DNA of 64,000 nucleotides from CAWJTV01 sp963845695 (GTDB lineage Bacteria > Planctomycetota > Planctomycetia > Isosphaerales > Isosphaeraceae). This document shows, piece after piece, positions 46,980 through 57,622 of the stretch. How positions within the stretch are numbered: the stretch's first letter is position 1; every line of letters starts with the position of its first letter. The notes beneath the pieces were generated by a model. The model was not told the origin of the DNA. It saw only the letters and a program-made list of their open reading frames with translations, and did no database searches. Position numbers and translations under genes: made by a program. The stretch is taken from NCBI GenBank assembly GCA_963845695.1, contig CAWJTQ010000018.1, forward strand, positions 88,797 to 152,796, in the 5' to 3' direction.

Positions 46980-47076
46980 TCAGATTATTTTTATATGATA
47001 CACGTTCACGGGACTAAGGTGACAAGCGTATAGAAAGCGACGCCAAGCCACCAGACTTCAAATGGTTTAGCGTACG

Positions 47077-47197
47077 CGTTCACGGGCCGCAGGCGACATT
47101 TGTTCAAAAGCGAACGAGGTGCGGCAGCATGAAAGCCGACTCAGCCGCCAGAAGGCCAGAGGCGACCCAGGAGGACGCGTCGGTGTCGTCGGACCGA
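47077..47197 (+). repeat. Dispersed repeat B, copy 1
   Basis: About 120 bp recurring in inverted orientation at 59720-59842. Shared blocks in the same order are CGTTCACGGGCCG, GACA, AGGTGCGGCAGCAT, CCAGAGGC and ACGCGTCGGTGTCGTCGGAC. The spacers between blocks vary in sequence. No ORF is conserved between the copies. Confidence 0.7.
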
Positions 47198-47325
47198 AGC
47201 AAGATAGTATCACGCGACGACATCGTCCACCGACGAGGGCGGCGTGATCGTTCGCAACGCGGCTCCAGTCGGCCCCGCCCACACCTGCGACCGGGCAACC
47301 CATTAAAAAATTAGCGCTCTGGCTC

Positions 47326-47353
47326 TTGCATTCGCGCGACATAGCGTTAAAAT
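47326..47353 (+). promoter_or_regulatory. Promoter of blaI
   Basis: TTGCAT (47326-47331), 16-base spacer, TAAAAT (47348-47353). It lies about 65 bases before the blaI start and overlaps the palindrome at 47345-47360. Confidence 0.5.
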
Positions 47354-47360
47354 CTTAACG
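47345..47360. promoter_or_regulatory. Putative BlaI operator
   Basis: CGTTAAAATCTTAACG is a perfect 6-bp inverted repeat with a 4-base centre covering the -10 hexamer. BlaI/MecI/CopY dimers bind such dyads and repress their own operon. The sequence differs from the staphylococcal TACA/TGTA box, as expected for a distant homologue. Inferred from position and symmetry. Confidence 0.5.
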
Positions 47361-47417
47361 ATACGCGGCGCCGCTCACCTGGGGCGCCCCGTGGGAACCC
47401 TATGACGCGAGGAGCGG

Positions 47418-47804
47418 ATGATGCCTGAACCGTCTGAACTCAGTCGGCGTGAACGGCAGATCATGGATGCCGTCTTCGCGCTCGGGGAGGCGACCGTGAA
47501 CCAGGTCGTCGAGGGCATCCCTTCACCGCCGACGGCGATGGCGGTCCGCAGGATGATGCACATCCTGGAAGAGAAGGGATATCTCCGACGGCGGAAGAGC
47601 GGTCGGGAGGTGATCTATGTCCCTCGCCAGGCCAGGGACAAGGCCGGTCGCCGGGCCTTCCAGCAGGTGCTGGAGACGTTCTTCGGCGGCTCCCTGGAAG
47701 AAGCGCTCGCCGCGCACCTGCATTCGCGGAAGGACCGGGTGTCGGCGGACGAACGCAAGCGGCTGATCGCGTTGATCGAGCAGGCACAGCGGGAGGGCCG
47801 GTGA
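47418..47804 (+). CDS. blaI: BlaI/MecI/CopY-family transcriptional repressor
   Basis: 128 aa, winged-helix repressor. The N-terminal HTH reads LSRRERQIMDAVFALGEATV and NQVVEGIP, followed by TAMAVRRMMHILEEKGYLRR and KSGREVIYVPRQARDKAGRR. The C-terminal dimerisation helix region has FFGGSLEEALAAHL and SADERKRLIALIEQ. It is followed after one base by an M56 peptidase gene, the standard sensor protease that cleaves such repressors. A palindrome over its promoter suggests autoregulation. Confidence 0.92.
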   Translation: MMPEPSELSRRERQIMDAVFALGEATVNQVVEGIPSPPTAMAVRRMMHILEEKGYLRRRKSGREVIYVPRQARDKAGRRAFQQVLETFFGGSLEEALAAHLHSRKDRVSADERKRLIALIEQAQREGR

Positions 47805-47805
47805 C

Positions 47806-49900
47806 ATGAATCGCACGCTCCTCATCGTCGCCGGGATGTTCGGCGCGTCGGGTCCGGTGCTGATGGATTCCGCCGTCAAGGGCACGGCGCTCCTGGTCGT
47901 GGCGGCAATCGCGGCCCTGACCCTGAGGCGTGACTCGGCGGCGACTCGACATCTCGTGTGGCTGCTGGCGATGGCCGCAATACTGGTCGTGCCGGTGCTG
48001 TCGGCGATGTTGCCGCGGTGGCGAGTGCTGCCGGAGTGGGTGCGTATTCCGCGGGGGCCGTGGTGACCGGACCGCCCGATGGCCAGGCCCGCCGATGGTG
48101 CGATGGAACGGGCGCGGCCTGCCGTTCCCGAGGACGTCGCATCGCCATCCGCGACGGCCTATCAACCGGGCGTCAGACCGCCCGATTCCCGGCCCGCGTC
48201 GGCGACGCCGGCGGCCATTCCCGCGTCGGCTGCCGCGAGCTGGAGCTGGCTCGACGCACTGACTCTCGTGTGGGCCCTGGGTTCTTGCGTGCTCATCCTG
48301 CGGCTGCTGGCCTCGCGCTGGATGCTCGGGAAGACCGAGCGGCAAGGGACGGTCATCGGGTCGTCAGGGCAACCGTCGCCGATTCACCGTCGCTTCGCAA
48401 ATGCCCTGGAAGCCGCGTGCTCGCAGCTCAGGATCGGGCGACCGGTCACCCTGTTGATTCACCCGGACCGGACCATTCCGCTGGTCTGGGGCATCCTTCG
48501 ATATCGCCTGATGCTTCCCGCCGCCGCCGGGCACTGGGGCGACGAGCAACTGCGATCGGTCCTGCTGCACGAGCTCGCCCACATCAAGCGTCGCGACACC
48601 ATGGCTCGACTGCTGGCGCAGATCGCGTGTGCCCTGCACTGGTTCAATCCCCTGGTGTGGCTGGCCGCCTGGCGTCTGGGCGTGGAGTGTGAACGAGCGT
48701 GCGACGACCTGGTCCTGGCCAACGGCGTGCGGCCGTCCGCTTACGCCGGACACCTGCTCGACGTCGTCACGGGGTTCTCGCCCGCCGGCTGGGCGCACTC
48801 CGGCGGGCTCGCCATGGCCCGCAAGTCGTCGCTCGAACGCCGCCTCGTCGCCGTGCTCAGCGACAAGCTCAACCGTCGCGGCGTGTCGGTGGCCCTGGCG
48901 GCCATCGCCCTGGCCCTCGCCGCCGGTATCGCCGTGCCCATCGCGATGCTCCGTGCGGCGGATGACGAGCCCGGCGTGCCCGGGCAGCCGCAGGAATCGC
49001 AGGTCCTCCGGCTGACGCCCCGCGAGATCGACAACCTCTCGGTCGAGACCGCCGAGCCGCTCACCTTCGAGGCCGGGGAGCGCAACATCGTGCCGATCAA
49101 GGGGCTCAACGTACTGTTCCTCCAGGGCGCGAACTTCTCCTGGGACTACAAGTTCCTGATGCGCTCGATCGCGACCCAGCAGGACATCCACGTCGAGGGG
49201 GTGGTGATCAAGGCGGCGGCGCAGGGCGAGCGGGGCGCCCTGAGCGACGAGGAGTTCGCGCCGAACCGGTACAACGCGTATGTCCTCAGCGACCTGCCCG
49301 CCAACTACCTGACGCCCAAGCAGCAGCGGATGCTGGCCGAGGCGGTCCGCGCAGGGCGCGGGCCTGATGATGCTCGGGGGCCATGCCAGCTTCGGCGCCG
49401 GCGGGCTGGGCCGATACGCCGCTGGCGGACATCCTCCCCGTGCAGATCCACGCCGGCGACGGCCAGAACGAGCCCCTGGACGGCATCAAGTTCGTCCCCA
49501 ATCCCAAGGGCCTCGGCAGCTATCTCCTCCAAGTCGGCGCCAACAGGACCGAGACCGCGCGGATCTGGGACATGATGACGCCGATCCTCGGCGCGAACCG
49601 CTTCGGCGACGTCAAGCCGAACGCCGACATCCTGGCCGAGACCCCTGCCCCCGGCTCCGAGCCGCTCTTCGTCAGCATGGACGTCGGCAAGGGCCGGTCG
49701 ATCGCCTACGGCGGTAATACCTGGGGCTGGTACCGGGCCTCGGAGGAGAGCCGGCTGGCGCATCGCAAGCTCTGGCGACAGATCGTCTTCTGGCTCTCGC
49801 ACAAGGAGAACCAGGGCGACAACAGGTCAAAGTGACGCTCGACCTCCGCTGCGTGGCCGTCGGCGAGAAGATCGAGCTGGCGGCTCGACCGTCTGGGTCA
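47806..49900 (+). CDS. M56 (BlaR1-type) metallopeptidase fused to a glutamine-amidotransferase-like domain (broken and truncated)
   Basis: Opens MNRTLLIVAGMFGASGPVLM with TM helices (ALLVVAAIAAL, HLVWLLAMAAILVVPVLSAM). A stop occurs at 48064-48066 in a Pro/Ala linker, then the same frame continues, so either a nonsense codon or two cancelling indels are involved. The zinc protease site LLHELAHIKRRDTMARL and CALHWFNPLVWLAAWRLGVE are intact, with a last TM at about 48895-48955. From about 49010 the protein changes to the planctomycete GATase1-like domain (GLNVLFLQGANFSWDYKFLM, NAYVLSDLPANYLTPKQQRM, WRQIVFWLSHKENQG). Extra bases near 49358 and 49410 and a missing one near 49825 disturb it. Homology ends near 49885 at a transposase remnant, so the C-terminus is lost. 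Confidence 0.75.
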
Positions 49901-50623
49901 GTGTGACGCAAACCAAAATCCCACATGAGCATCAGAGACGTTCTCGGACAATTTCCAAGGTGGTTCCCTATTCCGAACTGGCCAAGGTCAGCCAGCGAAA
50001 GATCTGGTTTGTCACCATCCGCCGTCGTGGAGTGGCCATCCTTCGCCGGTTGAATGCCGTACCGGCCCGAGCCTGGCAGCGGGCCGTGATCGACATCCCC
50101 AAGCGCCGTCACAAGAACATCCGTTATCTGGACGAGACCGTGAAGATCCGCGATTATCCCGAGAAGATCCGCCAAGTGGCCATAGCGGGATTGGGGCGTG
50201 ACGAACCGACTCTCTGCTTGTCCAACGATTTCCCAGTGAGCCGCCCGCGAGCTGATCACTCGATACGTGAAACGCAATGGGGTGGAAGACGCTCTGGGAA
50301 TCAGCGTGAATTCCTTCCACGTCGACTGCTTGGCCAGCGAAGTCCGCCTCAATGTCGACCTGGATCTGGCGCTGACGGTGATTGCGCATAGGCGCTACCG
50401 TTGGCTGGCCACGCGCTTGCCCGGCTACCACAAAGCCAAACCGAAGCAAGGGTACCAGCGATTCGTGGCCACCGGAGGGGTCGTGGAAATCCAGACGGAT
50501 CGGATTGTGGTTCGCTTTGACAAACGCGCCCACAACCCGATCCTCCGCGCCGCGGTCCTGGACCGGGACCGCCCACTGATACCATGGCTGGGTGGATTGC
50601 CGTTGGCGTTCGAGTATCCCTGA
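49880..50623 (+). pseudogene. N-terminally truncated IS4-type DDE transposase
   Basis: The frame enters at about 49880 without a start and reads SKVVPYSELAKVSQRKIWFV, then TIRRRGVAILRRLNAVPARA. After an extra base near 50243 it continues ELITRYVKRNGVEDALGISV, NSFHVDCLASEVRLNVDLDL and RFDKRAHNPILRAAVLD to a stop at 50623. These blocks match the C-terminal half of IS4-like transposases, including the Y-(2)-R-x(3)-x-E-type RYVKRNGVED segment. The N-terminal half is absent. It directly truncates the M56/GATase gene, so insertion followed by deletion is the simplest history. Confidence 0.75.
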
Positions 50624-51143
50624 TTCCTCGGACAAATGTGCCAGTGTCATCGAGTTTTCGGCTACGGATTTCGGCGTCCAACACTCGGAAGTTAACGTGC
50701 AAGAGCGCAAGAAATTGGTGAAACTATGCAGAATCCACAACTTTGGAAATCTGGAAAAAGTATCGGGTCAGCACATCACGCTCCGGCACCACTGGTACCC
50801 GGGCCTACGGTTAAGCTATTAGGGAAGAAACCGTAGGTGTTGCGGCACCGCAGGTGGCGGCGGATGCTTCGGCCGATCCGACCGAGGCGCGCAAAGTATC
50901 ACGGCGTCGGTCGCCTTTACGGGCCGGCGTTGCCTTTCGGCGGAGCTGTGAGGAGTGTGGGAACTGCTGTAGGCGCCGGTGTGCCGTAAACTGTTGAGTT
51001 CGTCGAGCCCAGTGTCCAAGACGGCCGCTTCGCGGCCCCAAGGGCTCGCACTGCAGAGGACCCGGCGTCCCTGCGCCCGGTGATGTCATCTGTCTGAGTT
51101 GCGGGGCCGCTGAGCTATCCCGTCTGGGGCCAGGCTCGCTGGC
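50624..51143. other. Gene-free stretch after the transposase remnant
   Basis: About 520 bases with no credible ORF. The first 190 bases probably belong to the right end of the insertion element; no terminal inverted repeat could be matched because the left end is lost. The rest is plain GC-rich sequence. Confidence 0.4.
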
Positions 51144-52299
51144 TCATTGCTTTCGTACGGGACCGACCCTATCGGGTACTGGAGACTGGAAGAAGGAAAT
51201 CTTCGCGAGCTGCCGGGCGAGCTGTTCGTACCCTTGCGGCGAGCGGATGGCTGGCATCGCCATAGTGCTCGCTGGGCAGCGGCGGCGGGACCGAGTGCGG
51301 GATTTTCTTCTCTCGCAGCCAGGCCGCGATCGTGGCCTTGACCTGCTGATAGCGCTTGCAGGCTCTCCGGCGTAAGCAGATGCTCATTAAAGGGGCCGAC
51401 CAGGACGAACACCCGGTTTCCTCGTTGCTGGAGGAGCTCGACCACGCCCCGGAAAGCCTGCCATTGCAACGACGTATCCAGATCGACCCACGGATAGTCC
51501 TGCTTCGCGATGCCGCTCTTGTACCAGGGCTGCGGCAGGTGCCGGCGCGAATTGTCCGAGGGAGGCAGCCCCCGCGTGAGCGGCGTCAGCGGGTTGTCGT
51601 AAGGATGCTCCAGGGTCCAGCCGGGGATGTCGATCCGGTCGTAGTAGGCTTGCTGAAGGTGGGCCGTCCAGGTGCTCAAGCGGCAGCCGCCGCTCCACCA
51701 GGACGCCCAGCCGTGGAGAAATCTCCGCCTTGTAGGCCGGAATGCTCGGCGCGAACTGCGGCACCAGCCGGGGGTGGTTGAACTCGTCCGTCCTGTCGTC
51801 CTGCAAGTCGGCCCGGCGCGAGCTCATCCACAGAGGGTTGCACTGGAGCAGGACATTCTTGCCCGAAATGCTCTCGGCGTAGAACTCGACCAGCCCGCCA
51901 AGCGCCAGCGGGTGGGCGCCGTCCAGGCCGAGGTTGGCGAAACGCTCCTGCCCCGCCAGCTCGTTGAGATAGTGGGACAGGGTCTCCTGCCGGGTCACGT
52001 ATTCGCCCCAGATGACCGAATCGCCGATGAGCAGGGTGTCGTAATGGTCGGCGGCCAGCCCGGCGAAGCACTCGTAGAGCCAGTAATCGTTGCTCAGGTC
52101 GTGCGGGATCCGATAATCGGGCTCGAGGGCGAACTTCTCCGCCCGGCGCCACAAGCGAGGGGGTGAAAACCACGATCACGACTGCGAAGAGCCCGAGGCC
52201 GAGCCATTCCCGGCCGGTCAGGCGGATGCCGTTGGAGAGCGCGATCGGCTCCGGCTCGGCCGACGACCGGTTCGCCCTGCTGCTGTCTGGCTCTCCCAT
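51144..52299 (-). CDS. SGNH-hydrolase-like membrane protein (AlgJ/DltD-like; frameshifted)
   Basis: Starts at ATG 52299 (MGEPDSSRANRSSAEPEPIA), with one TM helix EWLGLGLFAVVIVVFTPSL. The SGNH block I is DTLLIGDSVIWGEYVTRQET and block V, supplying Asp and His, is YGDASHPLAAGYEQLARQL. The middle (FRGVVELLQQRGNRVFVLVG, then PFNEHLLTPESL) fits an extracytoplasmic SGNH domain. Extra bases near 52145, 51682, 51378 and 51240 split it; the restored protein ends at 51144 with about 380 aa. It follows an MBOAT gene by 23 bases. MBOAT plus SGNH pairs transfer acyl groups to exported polysaccharides or teichoic acids, so that role is inferred. Confidence 0.75.
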
Positions 52300-52322
52300 T
52301 GTCCACTCCCCGTGCGACTCGA

Positions 52323-53771
52323 TCAGAACTGGAAATAGATGAACTGCTTGGTGCTCGGCTGGGCGACGATCGCCAGGTACGCGATCATGAGCGCCGCCAG
52401 GCCCACTCGCACCGGCGCCACGTCGATCCACCATCTCAGCGACGACCGGCTGGTGTAGAGGAGCTGGTACACCCACACGGCCAGGACCAGGATCGCCATC
52501 ACCAGCGGGAAGCGCGGGTCCGCCCAGCCGGTCGTGAAGATCCGGCTGATGATCAGCCAGGCGTCGGTCAGGCTCTGCGCCCGGAAGAAGATCCAGGTGA
52601 ACGTGACGAACGTGAAGACCGCCAACTGCTTGGCCAGCCGGGGAATCCGCTCCTGGTAGAACTCCGTCTGCTCCAGCTCGCGGGTCAGGCAGCGGCCCAG
52701 GGCGTGCAGGCCGCCCCAGACGACGAACGTCCAGGCCGCACCGTGCCAGATGCCCGAGACGACATGGTGATGAACATATTGATGTAAGTGCGGAACTTGC
52801 CATGCCGGCTGCCGCCCAGCGGGAAGTAGAGGTAATCCTTGAACCACGTGGACAGGCTGATGTGCCAGCGGTTCCAGAAATCACCCAGGCCCGTGGCCGC
52901 GTAGGGGTTGTTGAAGTTCAGCATCATCCGGAAGCCCATCAGCAGGGCGATGCCGCGGGCCATGTCGGTGTAGCCGCTGAAGTCGAAGTAGATCTGCCAG
53001 CCGAACGCCACCGTCGCCAGGACAAGCGCCGGCGCCTGGAACAGGCCGGGGTTGCCGTAGACCGGGTCCACATACTGGGCCAGGTAGTCGGCCAGCGCGA
53101 CCTTCTTGAAGAAGCCCACGAGGAAGAGCGACAGGCCGTCGGTAAGGTCCTGCCGCGTGATCGTCGGCGTTCGCTGGAGCTGCGGCAGGAGGTTGTGGGC
53201 GCGCTCGATCGGCCCGGCCACCAACTGAGGGAAGAACGAGACGAACGTCAGGAACCGCACGAAGCTGCGCTCCGTCTGGATGACGCCGTTGTAGGCGTCG
53301 ATGGTGTAGCTCATCGACTGGAACGTGTGAAAGGAGATGCCGATGGGCAGGATCACCTTGGTGAAGAAGTGGTCCTCGGGAACGCCCAGCAGCGAGAGCA
53401 TGGCGTTGGGGTACGCGACTCGGGTCGGGCAGCATCGCGGAGACCCCGAGCTGCGCGAGGAAGGTGTTGAGGTTCTCGGTGATGAAACCGGAGTACTTGA
53501 AGTAGCCGAGGAAGCCGAAATTGCTGACCAGGCTGATCACGAGCCAGAACGTGCGCGTCCGCGTGCTCCGTTCCATCAAGAGGACCATGAGGTAGTCGAT
53601 CGCCGAGGTGCCGAAGAGCAGCAGGAGGTACCAGGGATTCCACCAGCCGTAGAACGTGTACGAGGCGATCATCAACCAGATGTTCATCAACTGGTTGTTT
53701 CGGCGGACGAGAAGGTAGACGGGGTAGACGATCAGGAAGAAGACGAAGAAGACCCAGGTGTGGAAGAGCAT
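52323..53771 (-). CDS. MBOAT-family O-acyltransferase (AlgI/DltB-like; frameshifted)
   Basis: Starts at ATG 53771 (MLFHTWVFFVFFLIVYPVYL), polytopic, about 480 aa. MBOAT hallmarks are LGDFWNRWHISLSTWFKDYL with YFPLGGSRHGKFRTYIN, and the catalytic His in SGIWHGAAWTFVVWGGLHAL. Also ASYTFYGWWNPWYLLLLFG, PIGISFHTFQSMSYTIDAY, FPQLVAGPIERAHNLLPQL and WQIYFDFSGYTDMARGIALL, all characteristic of AlgI-type proteins that pass acetyl groups across the membrane. Frame breaks near 53420 (extra) and 52762 (missing). Upstream genes encode FGE-like and TolB-like exported proteins; downstream is the SGNH partner. Confidence 0.88.
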
Positions 53772-53808
53772 GGTTGCCTCGAAAGGATGAAGCAAGATAC
53801 GATTTGAT

Positions 53809-54685
<877 letters not shown>

Positions 54686-54689
<4 letters not shown>

Positions 54690-55745
54690 TTCGCCGCCCC
54701 CTCCTTGACCACGACCCAGCTCGGTTGCTTGCACGACTTGCCATCGCTGGTGATGGCGACCCAGCGATTCTTCTGCGTCGCGTCGGCCACGCACACGTTC
54801 CAGCCCGGCGCCTCGACTCCGGGGAACTCCGGCAACAGGCCCTTCAGGTTCCGGCCCTTGAACTTGGGGCCGCGCGTGAAGGTGAGGTATTTCATGTCCG
54901 GCGACCAGGTGATGTGATAGGTCTCGATGGGGTTCTTGCTCTCGACGACGTCGTGGATGTTGGTCGCCTTCGGAGTTGAACCCGACAGGTCCAGGTCGGC
55001 GACGCCGGCGCAGAAGTCGCCGTGACCCCAGCAGACCTTCTTGCCATCGGGGCTGATGTTCGGCCGGCAGCCGTCGAGCTTCAGATCAACGACCTTGTCG
55101 CCGTCGGCCTCGATGGCCAGGATGGTGTGGGAGAAACCCATGCCGCCGTGCACCGTGGCCACGAACCAGTTGCCGTCGGGCGAGCAGTTCAAGGTGTAGA
55201 GATGGTGCAGCTTGTTGTTGACGTGTTCCCGCGTCTTGCCGGTCTTGAGGTCGTAGAGGAACAGTCCCTTGGTCGCGGCATCGAAGTAGGTGAATTTCTC
55301 GAACTCGCCCTTCATGTAGGCGATCTGGGTCCCGTCGGGGCTCCAGCACGGCTCGCGGCCGTTGTCGGCGACCTTGGTGCGGCCCGTGCCGTCGCTGTTC
55401 ATGTAATAGATGTTGCGGACCTTCGCATTCCCCTTGCCCTCGTCGGCGACGAAGCAGATCTTGGTGCCGTCGGGCGACGGCTTGGGGTACAGCTCATCCA
55501 CGTCCGGGGTGCGCGTCAGGTTGACGGGGTGGGAGCCGTCGGCGTTGCACAGGTAAAGCTCCCAGTTGCCGTCGCGGTTCGTTTCATAGACGATCTTGTG
55601 CCGGTAGTTCTTGAGCTCGGCCAGCAGGTCGCTGGAACCTTCCGCCGGTTTCTCGCCGGAACGCGCTTCCGCCGTGGAAACCGAGGAGTGCCGCGGCGGC
55701 CGTCGCCAAGACGGCCAGCCCCAATCCCGTGATGAAACGATTCAT
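54686..55745 (-). CDS. Exported TolB-like (PD40) beta-propeller protein (one frameshift)
   Basis: ATG 55745 begins a signal sequence MNRFITGLGLAVLATAAAAL. After an extra base near 55680 the frame continues LLAELKNYRHKIVYETNRDG and runs intact to 54686. PD40/WD40-like blades recur: YPKPSPDGTKICFVADEGKG, EPCWSPDGTQIAYMKGEFEK, LNCSPDGNWFVATVHGGMGF, RPNISPDGKKVCWGHGDF and YHITWSPDMKYLTFTRGPKF, enough for a six-bladed propeller. Such propellers bind proteins or glycans in the periplasm. It overlaps the FGE-like lipoprotein gene, so the two products likely act together. Confidence 0.82.
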
Positions 55746-55814
55746 GGTGTCCCCTCGTGCGTGCATCGTCCTCGGATAGCGGAAAGATGAGCAAGTCAAT
55801 ATCCGACGAATCGG

Positions 55815-57552
55815 TTATTCTTCCGCAGGGTGCCAGTCCGGCAGTGTATTCGACCCTTCCCTGGTCATTTGTACGAACTCCTCTTCATCGGCGTCCAGAG
55901 CTTTCAGGCAAATCTGCCAGGGGCCTTCCGGCGAAGGTGCCCGGCAAAACAGGATCATCGTCCCGTCCGGCGAGTAGCGGGCGTCGTGCTGCACGTCGGC
56001 GCCGAAGGTCAACTGTTCCCAGTTCTTGCCGTCTACATCGACCTGGTGGATGTGGCCCTGGACCGTCTGGCAGAGGATCTTCTTGCCGTCCTTCGACCAT
56101 TGCGGCGTACAGCAAGCCTCCCCGGCCTTGAGCCGGCCGTTCCCCTGGCCGTCCAGGCTGAGGATGAAGATGCCGATGTCTCCCAGGTGCCGGCTGGCGA
56201 CGGCGAGGTGTTTGCCGTCCGGAGCGAAGGCCGGTACTCCGCAGCGCTCCCATTCTTTGGGAGTGACGCGTCTTTCCTGGCCAGAGGCGAGGTTCCTGAC
56301 GAAGGTTTGGTTGTCCTGGATGAAGACGATCGACTTGCCGTCCGGCGCCCAGCTCCCCTGCGAGCCCTTGGTGACGAAATGCGGCTCGGAGCCGTCGCGA
56401 TTCATCAGCCAGATCTCCGGAAAGCCGCCGCGCAGCGTGGTGTAGAGGATCCGCTTACCGTCAGGTGAGAAGCTCGGATCGGCGTCGGGGTCCGTGCCTT
56501 TGGTGAGCGGTTTCGCATCCTTGCCGCTGGCGTGCATGCTCCAGATTTTCAGGGTGCCGCCGCGATCGCTGACAAAAACGATCGTGCCCTTGAGGCGGGC
56601 CAGGTCGATCCGGCCTGAACCCGGCTCCGGACTGGCCACGGGCGCGGACACTCCGCCAGCCGGCTTACGCCAGGCGTTGGTTGGGACCGGAGTGGCCTTC
56701 GGGCTGGCCGCGACCGCGACGGGTTGATCGCCCCCACCGGCCTTCCGAGCCCGCCGGAAACCATAACTGTCGGCGCCGAAGCAGGCGTCGGAGTAAACGG
56801 GGAACTCCTTGTGACGGTAGGCCGACCGGAGCTTCTCGGCGGTGCAGTCCCACGCACCGCCGCGCAGCACGCGCATCTCACCCGTGGCCGGACCGTGCGG
56901 GTTCTCCGCGGGACCCTCGTAGTAGTAGTTGTCGCCGTACCAGTCGTGGCACCATTGCCAGACGTTGCCATGCATGTCGTAAAGGCCCCAGCGGTTGGGC
57001 TGCTTCTGGCCAACCGGACGGGGTTTGCCTTGCGAATGCGGCTTGAACCAGGCGTATCTCGGCAGCTCGGTCTCGTCATCACCGAAACCATACTTGCCGG
57101 TGCTGCCGGCGCGACAGGCATACTCCCATTCCGCCTCGGTGGGGAGACGGTAGCCGTTGGCGGCGAAGTCGCATTCCCAGGTATCCGGGTCGTAACACGG
57201 CTTCAGCCCCTCTCGTTCCGAACATCGGTTACAGAAGTTGATGGCGTCGGTCCATTGCGTCTTCTCGACCGGGTTTTTCTTGCCTTTGTGCTTCGAGGGA
57301 TTGAAGCCCATGACGGATTCATAGAGTTCCTGCGTCACGGGATACTTGTCGAGGTAGAACGCGTTGACCGAAACCGTATGCGGAGTCTCGTCAGGACGGC
57401 TTGCGCTGTCGCCCATGGTGAACGTGCCGGCCGGGATCAGGACCATCTGGCCGCTGACCGTCTCGATTACGGGCCCGCCGGAATTCCTCTGCCCGCAGCC
57501 GGATACCATGGCCACGACGGCCAGTCAGCGCCCACAACCTACTCCTGGACAT
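55815..57552 (-). CDS. FGE-sulfatase domain fused to TolB-like propeller, lipoprotein
   Basis: ATG 57552 (MSRSRLWALT) then, after an extra base near 57523, AVVAMVSGCGQRNSGG with lipobox VSGC. The main frame is intact to 55815. The N-terminal SUMF1 domain (about residues 25-270) has LIPAGTFTMGDSASRPDETP, NGYRLPTEAEWEYACRAGST, NRWGLYDMHGNVWQWCHDWY and VLRGGAWDCTAEKLRSAYRH; one Cys is kept after GGAW but not the second catalytic one. A Pro/Ala linker leads to a propeller with at least five PD40 blades (DPSFSPDGKRILYTT, GSWAPDGKSIVFIQ, RYSPDGTMILFCRA). This is a single-chain version of the two genes downstream, suggesting duplication and fusion or fission within the operon. Confidence 0.85.
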
Positions 57553-57622
57553 CAGTAATCCTCTCTCCGCTCTGGAACTTCCGAATCGCCTCTTACGGAA
57601 TCTCAAACAGCACGCCAGGACC

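Larger units (their letters stand above)
46980..47417. other. Intergenic region: AT-rich patch, repeat B and blaI control region
   Basis: Begins in an AT-rich patch (about 46960-47000, unlike the GC-rich surroundings), followed by two occurrences of CGTTCACGGG (47003 and 47077). The second begins dispersed repeat B. The last 90 bases hold the blaI promoter and its palindrome. Small frames on both strands here look like shadows. Confidence 0.5.

Noticed and set aside
47104..47298. Small minus-strand ORF upstream of blaI
   Set aside because: Overlaps repeat B and has no protein-like features; the other frames there are equally open.
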